From contig CAZKDJ010000088.1 in the NCBI GenBank assembly GCA_964551295.1, positions 1 to 15,592 of the forward strand: DNA of 15,592 bases, read 5' to 3'. How positions within the stretch are numbered: position 1 is the stretch's first letter; each line of letters opens with the position of its first letter. Below the pieces are notes generated by a model, which was given only the letters and a program-made list of their open reading frames with translations, made no database searches and was not told the origin of the DNA. Below, piece after piece: positions 1 to 9,900 of the stretch. The position numbers and the translations under genes are program-made. Origin of the DNA: JAFGED01 sp964551295 (GTDB lineage: Bacteria; Chloroflexota; Anaerolineae; B4-G1).

Positions 1-983
1 ACGTCCGTCCCGTTGTTCACTACTGTGCCATTGGCAGGCTGCGTCACCGAGTCGATGGAGAGGGTATCGCCGTCCACGTCGCTGTCGTTATCCAGCACGT
101 CGATCGTCACCGCCGTGTCCTCCAGCGTCGTCGCGCTGTCGTCCTCCGCCTCCGGCGCGTCCGGCACCGGCGTCACCGTCACTGTCACCACCGCCGTATC
201 GGTGAGTACCCCGTCCGTCACCACGTAACTGAAGCTGTCCGCGCCGTTGTAGTTGAGGTCCGGCGTGTACGTCACGTCCGTCCCGTTGTTCACTACTGTG
301 CCATTGGCAGGCTGCGTCACCGAGTCGATGGAGAGGGTATCGCCGTCCACGTCGCTGTCGTTATCCAGCACGTCGATCGTCACCGCCGTGTCCTCCAGCG
401 TCGTCGCGCTGTCGTCCTCCGCCTCTGGCGGATCCGGCATCGGCGTCACCGTCACTGTCACCACCGCCGTGTCCGTCAACACGCCATCAGAGACGACGTA
501 ACTGAAGCTATCCACCCCGTGGTAATTCGCACCGGGCGTGTACAGAATCTCGTAATCGAGCGTAACCACCGCAGTACCATTCGCCGGCTGCACTACCGAG
601 TCCACGTAAAGGCTATCGCCGTCCACATCCTCGTCGTTATCCAGCACGTCGATGACCACTCCGGCATCCTCGTTTGTCACAGCGTTATCATCCGCTGCTG
701 CCGGCGCGTCGTTAACCGGCTGTACCGTCACCGTCACCGTCGCCGTATCGGTGAGCACGCCATCCGTCACCACGTATGTGAAGCTGTCTGCTCCATTGTA
801 GTCGAGGTCCGGCGCGTACGTCACGTCCGTCCCATTGTTCACCACGCTGCCGTGCGCACCTTGCGTTACCGAATCAACCGCGAGCACGTCCCCGTCGAGG
901 TCGGTATCGTTATCCAGCACATCGACAATGACAGGGACATCCTCGTCTGTCTCTACCCCGTCGTCCACCGCCTCCGGCGGCCG
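1..983 (-). repeat. Tandem-95/cadherin-like repeats, 273-bp period, at least four copies
   Basis: The giant gene ends, within the window, in four copies of a 273-bp (91-residue) unit beginning near 983, 710, 437 and 164; the last is cut by the window edge. Each carries the pattern PEA-DD...T-ED..V.IDVLDND.D.DGD.L.VDSV.QPANG...YTP..NYNG.DSFSYVV.DGVLTDTA.VTVTV. Copies one and two are diverged. Copies three and four are nearly identical: bases 1-152 match 274-425 without a mismatch, and differences appear only after that. The array probably continues beyond the window. These repeats typically form calcium-stabilised extracellular stalks. Confidence 0.9.
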
Positions 984-3900
984 ATTGCTGATGACGACGA
1001 TCAGCGTCCCCACACCGCTACCGGTGGCGGAACTGCTCACCGAGTCGGCCTGGAGCGTGATCTCGTACGTCCCACCCTCGCTGGCCTGCGCCGTCAGCAG
1101 GATGCCCGCCGCCATGTGCGGCGGGATGTAGACCTCGTCCACCTCCAACGCCAGACCCAGCGCCGGGTCGGAGGATGCACCAAGCACATATTCCGTGCTC
1201 ACGTTGCCCGTGTTGGTGATCACGACCAGGTACGTCGCCTCGTACGTATCCGTGATCGTCTGTGTCACCGGTATGATCCCTACATCCACCGCTTCAAAGC
1301 CGCTAAACGTCACCTCCGCCGTATCCCAGTTGAACACCCGTGGATCGGCCTGCGAGCGTGCCGTGACTGCAAACGGATAGGTCTGCGGCAGGGCAAAGTT
1401 CAGATCGCTGGCCGTCAATTCCACCACCGTCGATGCACCTGCGTCAAGCGAGACAGGATTGAGGTCAAACTGCGCCGTAGAAGAGACAATGCCTCCCGCC
1501 ACCAGGTCAAACGTGTCGGGAGCCTCGCCCGTGTTGGTCACAGTGACATCCCACGTCTGTGACCCGGTGGGGTCCATCGTCACGCTCTTCGGCGCGATGC
1601 TCACCTGCACCCCCTGCGGCACCACGCGGGCAAAGCCATCCGCCGTGCCGGTCACATCCGAATCACTCTGAGAAATCGCCGCGACCTCCACCGGGTACGT
1701 GGACGACACAACGTCCGCCGGCGGCGTGACCAGCAGTTGCAGATCGGCGGCGTTAAAGACGTGGGGCGTCAGCGTCAGCTCATCGACCTCCACGCCGTTG
1801 GCCCGGAAGCTGTAGCTCCAACCGGCAGGCACGTCGGCGGATAGATCGTACGTGTCCTCCATACTTCCCACGTTGGTCACCGTCACCGTATAGACTGCCG
1901 GCGTCCCGCGGCCGCACGTGGCCGTGATCGGCACCAGCGCTGCCCGGACGTCCGGACCGGTCAACAGGCCCAGGCCGGCCTCGTCGCTGGCCGAAAGGCC
2001 CGTTGCGCCATCCGCCTGCACGGTGAAGGGGATCGTGCCTTTTTGCGCCTGCGCCGTGACGACCATTGTCCGAGTGACCGACTCGCCCGCGGCCAGGCTC
2101 ACGTCGCCAGGCAGCGTCGTGGGCAAGCCCGCCAGCCCATCGGCCGCGAAACTATACACCTCTGCGTAAGGAGCGGCGTTAGTCAATGTCAGCGTGTACG
2201 TCACCGTCTCCCCGTGCGTGGTAAACTGCAGAGCGGGTGTTACGGTCAGGTCAGGCCCCTCGCCCACGTGCAACTCGGCCCCCGCCGCGTCCTCACCGCC
2301 GCCGAAAGGCAGCGCGCGTACCAGCAACTGCAAGTCCTGTACCTCCGCCTCAGCGGGTACATCGATCGCCAGCGGCAGCTCTACCTCGGCCCCTGCCGTC
2401 AGCGTGATCGCCGGCGTGAGCGTCACCCAAGAACCAGGCACACCCAGCACCTGCAGGTCAAAGCGCTGCTGCGTCTCAAAGGCATTCGTCAGCGTGACCG
2501 TGTACACCGCAGAGGTACCCGGCGCCACGGTGATCTCATAAGGGGCAATCCCGACGATGTGCGGCGCCTCCACGTAGAGCGGTGGCAGCGTCACCACCGT
2601 CGTGTTGTCGTCACGGGTATAGGCGACGATCGTGCCGTCGGAGATACGCCGGGCCTCCCCGGGCTCCAACGACGGATCAAGCACCTGGGTCAATTGGCTC
2701 ACCTTGAACCGCTCGCGGTCCTGCTGATCGTAGCGCCAGTAGACCTCGTCCTCCGTCATCGAAACTGGTACCGGGCTGACCGTGTCCGTGAGCAGTGTAG
2801 CTCCTGTCGGGACCAGCTCGTGGCGCACGTCGACCAGGTACGAGTCCGGCTCGCTCGCCGTCGGCGCCTGGCAGCGGAAGTTGTTGTACACCAGCCAGTT
2901 CGGTATCGGATCCGTCACGACCCGGAAGTCGTTGTCAATGCTGACCACGTCGTAGGCGTGCTGGTGCCATAACTGCCGTGTGCTCACCCAATCGTTATCC
3001 TGAGCCTCGAAAACGCGGATACCGGTATATCCAGGATGAATGACATTATTGGCCGGCATTATAATATCCGCATGGCCATCTCCATTCACATCTGCTACTA
3101 CCGGCGCCTCGACCACAGTGGCTGATGGACTTTGCACCTGGAAAACAATGTCTCCGTTTTCGCCATTGTAAACATAGAGATTGTATTCATCACTATAAAC
3201 GACCTCGGATTGTCCATCACCCTGAAAGTCAAACACAGAGGAACCAGTAACCCCAGACGGGTCGTCAGTAACGTTCTGCCACATTACAGAGCCATCTGTA
3301 TCAAAAGCCATGTACAACGATAGCGCCGCCACACCAATCTCGGGAAAACCGTCGTTGTCAAAGTCAGCCACCGTTGGCGGACCGCCATTCCCATTGATTG
3401 CGCCACTGCCTCCTCCTGGAATTGTCATCGGCCCCCAGATGACGTTCATCTGGTTATCCATTAGGTATATTTCGCCCGCTGCAACCACAACGATCTCTGG
3501 ATATGGATCGGTATCGAAATTGCCGACGGCATTGAACCCATCAGGAATGGATGTGTTCTCAGCCATAATACCCCCACTGCCATAGTAAATCGTATTGCCA
3601 GCAATGACCTCTAAATCACCATCAAGATCAACGTCGGCCATGACACTCACGATCGCCCGGCCCTCACCACTCTGCCCGCCATTTCCTAGCACAGTGAGCT
3701 GGCTCAATGTATGGTCGAGCACATTACGGCCAATGACGATCTCAGGGTATCCATCTTCGTCCAAGTCTGCGATGGTCGGTGAGAAACCAAACTGCGGATC
3801 TTCGGTAAAAGTAGGAACGCTGGTGTATTTGAGTACACCTGTATTATCAAAGGCGTATAGCCCCCCACCGCTCCTTTGTATCAAGATTTCGGGCGCGCCA

Positions 3901-6900
3901 TCGTTATCCAGATCAACGATGGTAGGACTTCCCATGGGCATCGTGCGATGAGCGGTAACCTTGAAAATCTCACTCCCATCATCACCACTGACCACGCGAA
4001 GAATGCCATCGGTAAACCAATTGGTATCCTTATAGCTATTGTAAACTACGTCGGGAACGGTATCGCCATTGACATCGCCAACAGCAGGTATGGCGATCAC
4101 CTGGTTCCACGATGCATAGCTATCGCTGGGAATCTGTCCCGTCCACTTGACGACGGGCGTAAGCGGCGGCGGCACTGTCCCCGTGATGGGAACGTCCGTC
4201 CGCTCCGTGGTGATCACCGTCGTCACCTCGACATCGGCCTTACCCGGCGCTACCACGCGGGGAGAATAATCATAGTCGACCTTGAAATCCTGCCCGATGG
4301 TCAGGTGCGCGTATCCCTCCGCATTCGGGATCAGCGTCCCATCTGGATCGAGCAAGCGCACCGTGCATGTATAGACACCCTGCTCCAGCCCATCGATGTC
4401 CAACGCGCCTAACCCATAAGGCCCGCCACCACCAACGGCGACCACGAACGGCGCTGACAGCGACTTGCGCACCGCGCCTCCGGCGTCGGTGAGCTGCACG
4501 TCGGCCGTGGCCGACGCCCTCATCCCCGACGAGTTGGCTACGCGAATACTCACGTCTGTGGTACCGGTGCCCACGTTCATAAAGTTCGGGTCTAGTCCCA
4601 CCTCCGTGATCGACACCAGCTCCGAGACCGCGCGCACCGTCACCTGCCGGGTGACCGGCAGCTCGGGCGACTCCGCCAGTTGCAGGGTCACGGAAAAGGT
4701 CTCCGTACCCAGCGCGTCCGGCGTGATCACCAGCGGGATCTGCTGCACCACGCCCGGCACCAGCGCCACTGGTGCAGGCGGGGACGCGCTCCACCCGGCC
4801 GGCAGCCCCTCCAACGAGAACTGGGCCGTGGCCGGGGCGTCGCCCTGGTTGACCACCCGCAGGGTCGCCGTCACCGTCCGTCCGGGGACCGTGGCCAGCA
4901 CCGAGGGCCAGGTCGTCATGGATGGATTGTACGAGGAGAGCACACCCAGCACCGGCTTTAGCTCGCCGCAGAGCAGGCTGCCCAGTGCGCTGCGGTCGGC
5001 CGTCAGGTCGACAGGGTCGGTGTGACCGCTCATTTGTGCAGCGATGTCCGCCAATTGAGAGGTCACTGCCAGGCCCGGATAGTTCTCCAACTGGGCTACC
5101 ACCGCGTTGATGGCATCCACAGCACGGTCGCGCTGGGTCAAGTCACCCAAGTCCTTCCAATCGTCCAATTGGGTCAGTAGATCGTCCAAGGCTGCCTGCA
5201 GGCCGGGGTCGCTATCGGGCGCTTCCATGACTGCCTCATAGGCGCAGACCACCTCCTGGGCACGGATTGCGACGAACACATTGGTTGTCTGTGTGTACGC
5301 CGTGCCTGGCGCAGAACTTTTGATCCAAATTATCTCATCGTCACCTATAGACGAGCCGAAAGTCGTAAAACCAATCGTTTGAGAGACGATGTCACCCGCA
5401 GAAACCGTGACTGGGGATTGGAGGCTAGAGACCGTCCAAGCTGAAGGCACAGTAACGTCAACGGGGAAATCGCCCGTGACGTTGCCCACGTTACGCACAG
5501 AGAGATCGAAATCAGCAGGCGAATCCGGTGCCACGTAGATAGACCTCGGCTCTGCCGTGACTTGGTTGAAGGCAATCTCTGGCATAGTGAAGATGTCGGA
5601 GTCGCTATCAGTCAAAGAGGGGCTACCTATAGCTGTGGCGACGACATCGAATGGCCATTCGGACAGAGGCGCAGGTAATGAGTCACCTGTAGGCGAGACA
5701 TACAGACCGACCAGTCCTGCACTACCCGCAGGTAAAGTTATAATTGTCTCTGTTTGCCCTTCAGCCCCACTAAGGATAAGCCAGCCCGGCGGTAGATTCA
5801 TAACCTCCACATGGAATGTGTGCGACACCGTAGAGGTATTGGTAATGCTTACCGTGAAAGCAGCGTCGAGGAGCTGTAATTGACCATTATTGGTGTCAGC
5901 TGACGACTGATCAGAACTTGTTTCCCCCCATGGCACAGAGAATATAGGATCGGGAACCACGTCGACTTCCAGACCCTGGTACGCCGTTACAGTGACGACA
6001 TGTTCAGCAGATACTATCAATGCAGGATCGCTCACTGATCGCGCGGTGACCAAGATGGTATAATCATCCGGCACGATGCCTAGAGGAGGAGTAGCGGTAA
6101 TGATACCATCGACATCTACATTCGCTTTCCACCCAAAAGGCGCCTCAACGGTAACTGTAAAAGTATCGCTGACGTTGGAATCAATCAACGCCCCAAAAGT
6201 TGACGACTCCATAGGTGAGATAGTGGAAAGTGCAGGGGCAAGAGACAATGCCATACCCTGGGCAAAGTCACCAGACAATTCTATCTGATCAAAAACAGCA
6301 GAGTGTTCTGTGACAGTGATTGTTCCAGTGTATCCATCCACTGCAAAACCATTAGCCACATCTAAAGGCATACTGCCTTCAAGCACTGTCGCCGGACCAA
6401 CTAGCAAGCCTGCATCGGTGATATGAACAACAGTCTCCCCTGCAAACTCTGGTGCAGCAGTGTGACCAGAACCATCTACCGTCGTCATGCCGGCCGTAAC
6501 CAAAGTAAAGTCACCCGTATAAATATCTGTGTCATCCACTGTAACAACGGCGCTACGAAGCTCAAGTGTATAGGGTTGAGTTGCATCGAGCTGCGCGCTG
6601 TACGACAGCCAGTTGTCCCCAACGGCGAGGCCTGAAACAGCCGGCGCATAGAATGACGCAACCCCTTGTCCTGCAACAGCGACTTGCACAGGATCTTGGG
6701 TAATTGCCACAGACGAAGACATTATAGGGCTCGCCTGGATAGAACCGGAGGCGACAAGGATACCTTCGGAGTTATAAAGTTGAGAAGAAGGTGCGGCGAG
6801 ATCAGTGAATGCCAGAACATTGGCAGCAGACGATGTCCACATCGTTTGCTGTGAATCTGCAATAACGCCATATTGAGCTTGGAGAGCGGCGTCGATAACC

Positions 6901-9900
6901 TGGAGAGAACCGCTGCCCGTGGCCTCCACCGCTGCGTGCGCCCGATTTCCAGTGCTTATTTCAAGAGCCTGGATTTGGGGACTAAAGACCTCTGGTGGAA
7001 GCGGGGGGTCCAAAATATCGTCCGGACCACCCGGACGCAAGTCACAGATTTTGTTAAAGAGCCACACAGCCGCTGCCACTCCCAAGAAAATCCCTAACAT
7101 GAACCCAGGTTGCTTGGCAGGGGGTGTAAGTGTCCTACCAAGTACAGGTTGCAGTCTCCACCAGATCAAATCAGGATTGATGGCTTTAATTATCGAACCA
7201 GCACCCTTTAACACGCCCGCTGCAAACGCAGCAGAAAGAATTGCGTTTGCGCCATCTTTGAATTCCTCCCAGCTACTGGTAGTACCATCGCCAAACATCT
7301 TCCAAAAAGCCCACGCGATGTAATGGGCCAATATCTTGAAGACCACAAGCAGCAAGAACATGATGCAGAATCCCCATAAGAATCCCCGAATGACCTGCAA
7401 AGCATACTTGACCAGTCCCTGATGCAGACCATCTTCCATTACGCCGACCATCTCTCCAGTCGCCGCATCCATCTCCCACCAACCGATGGTTTCATCGCCA
7501 TTCAGGGTCACCATTCTCTCTGGCACAATGACCATTGTATCCCCATCGGAAAGAGCCATAGTGATCCGAGCTTTTGCTTGGTCTGAGAGCGGCAACTCAT
7601 CTAGAGTGCTCAGGGTATCGGAGGTGAGAGTAACCAGCGGTATCCCCTCATCATTCGCAACCTTCATCACATCAGCCACTGAATATGAGCCGTGATAATC
7701 ATCCCCCAACATATCCTTGAGGACCTGTGATTCGGTAAACGTGTCAAAAGCACCACACAAGAACTGAAGCGAGATTTCCGCTAACTGTGCCTGGCCAGGC
7801 GCGGCGACGACTCGTTGCTTGGATCGCAGCAGATCTAAAGCCATGATACCTTCAACCTCTTCACCATCAACCCGAAGAGTATGTGAGCCAATGATGATAT
7901 TGGATGAGTCTTGGTAAGCATCAGTGAGCAAAATATCACTAAAGCTACGCCTCAAAAAGGTGGAATAGGATGCATGGGAAAGCGCGGTCAAGCCAGTGTA
8001 CTGAATTAGTTGCTCACGCGACCAACTCAAGGCCTCTTGCATAAGCGCCTCGTCCTCGGCAGTCTGAGGACTTTCGGGTAACTCCATATACTTCTCGTAA
8101 GAGGTGTCTGCAAGCAGGGAGGAAAACGCCATCGGAAGCAATTCTGGCAATGGCAAAGTATCACTTCCCATAAGTAACGCGGTGAACATGTCAAATTCCG
8201 TTATCAACGGATCGGTTCCAACGTTTGCCCCAACATCTATCCGCCCACCGGCCTGACGGTTATCAAATCCAATCCGATCCGCAATTTCCCGTTCGTAGTG
8301 TTCAACATTCCCATCCACATCATGCAAATCAAAAAGTAACCACTCACCAGTTATGAGAAAAGTTCCAAAGGGGAAATTGCTCACCATATCCTGAAAGGAT
8401 TTGCCTTCAATCGCCGCATCCATACTGCCTAGTGCAAAGTAAGGAGTATACGTATGCTGTACCCAGTAAAAGACCGCACCCACCTGACTGTCTGTTTTCA
8501 CATAATGCCCCAACGTCACGGGCTTCCCTACCAGTTCCACAGCATTAAAGGTTTTGGCCAGAGGATACGAGTGAGACAATCCACTGCTTCCCACATTTAA
8601 CGGATGATAGCTCTCAATTTTGACCTTGATGGTCACCTTGTGACGCAAAGCATCTGGTGCCTCAGCAATTTGATCTGTACCGTCGGTGAACAAACTGTCA
8701 TGGAAAGTTTGTCCCGGCGTCGCGTCAGCAAAAGATGGATCCAGGTCAGTCCATCCCAACCCTGGCAGGTAGACCTCAACCCACCAATGGTTCATAGTCT
8801 CTTCCAACAACTCAGGGGAATTAACAGGATCGGCCACCTCAGTATCAGAAGGCACATGTCCAATCGTCCCCTGCGACTGGGAAAACATTGACAAAATCAG
8901 TTCTTGAGCCCGTGCAGTAGACAATGTGCCATGGCGGTAACGGGCCGGAATCCCACTACCCCGAAGCATTGCTATCAACAGACTGGTTTGATCCATCGCG
9001 TTACCTGCCTTGCTCCAAAGCGTCCCTCGCGTACCTCGGAGAGATCCTTTGTAGCTCTCGTACTTCAACGAACGCACGTACGCGAACATCTGCTGCCAGT
9101 CGTTGCCCAATTCAGCAGCCTTTTGGACCAAGTAAGCATCATAGTAATCAGCGTCCACCGTCCACATCAACCAATCACCCATACCATCAGGGGCTAGGCT
9201 CGCAGGAGCAGCAGAAGCAGAGATCGCTGTTCCGCCCAACGTTCCCCAGGCCGTGGCCCCAACATCCAACTCTGTGAAATCAGACACGGTTGACGGGATT
9301 TTTACCTTCACCGTGGCAGTGACACTCTCCGCAGGTGGAATAGCCCCCAAGTTCCACACAAGACTATTCCCCGCCCGGTCAGGAGAAGGAAAAGCCTCTA
9401 TAAAGGTAGCACTGGCAGGCAACAGCTCATCGGTCAAGATAACATTGTAGACTACGTTGGGATCATTAGAAAAGTCAATGGTCGAGATCGCTTCAAGCGT
9501 CTCAGTAACCGTTCCCCCCTCAGGTAACTCAGGCAGTATAGCTGGTGACTGCCTATTTCTGATGGTGAAGGTGATAACGAGCGTATCAGAAAACGCATCA
9601 GTGCTTGCATAGGCAGACTGTACACGAGAAACAGAAAGCGAATCTACAATGGCAGGAGGTTCAGTGATTCCCCCATCTTGGAGAATCTGAGGGTCAGCCT
9701 CAAAGAGAAAACCGTCTGGTTCCCCATTGGGACCAATAGGGGGCAAAAAGGCATACTCACTTACAGGTGCAGCTAGGTATCCTCCCCCAGAATTGGGTTG
9801 AACAGACTCCAGCAACCCCAATTGTTGCATCATACCTAGATAAGCAGAAACAGACGCAGGTAATCTGCGAGTTAGTGGGATAGTAGAGGTGCTTGCTATG

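Noticed and set aside
1..983. Regular repeats considered as CRISPR or minisatellite
   Set aside because: The 273-bp period equals 91 in-frame codons of a known extracellular repeat type, and there are no short repeats with unique spacers.
519..1562. Long plus-strand open frame opposite the giant gene, encoding an Arg/His/Val-rich protein
   Set aside because: It is an antisense shadow of GC-rich repeat coding sequence; the product is a low-complexity Arg/His mix with no motifs, and the minus frame is continuous and full of recognisable domains.
4270..4794. Minus-strand 174-codon frame rich in Gly/Arg/Ala
   Set aside because: It lies in another frame of the giant gene, in the most GC-rich stretch where stops are rare; no ribosome site or domain.
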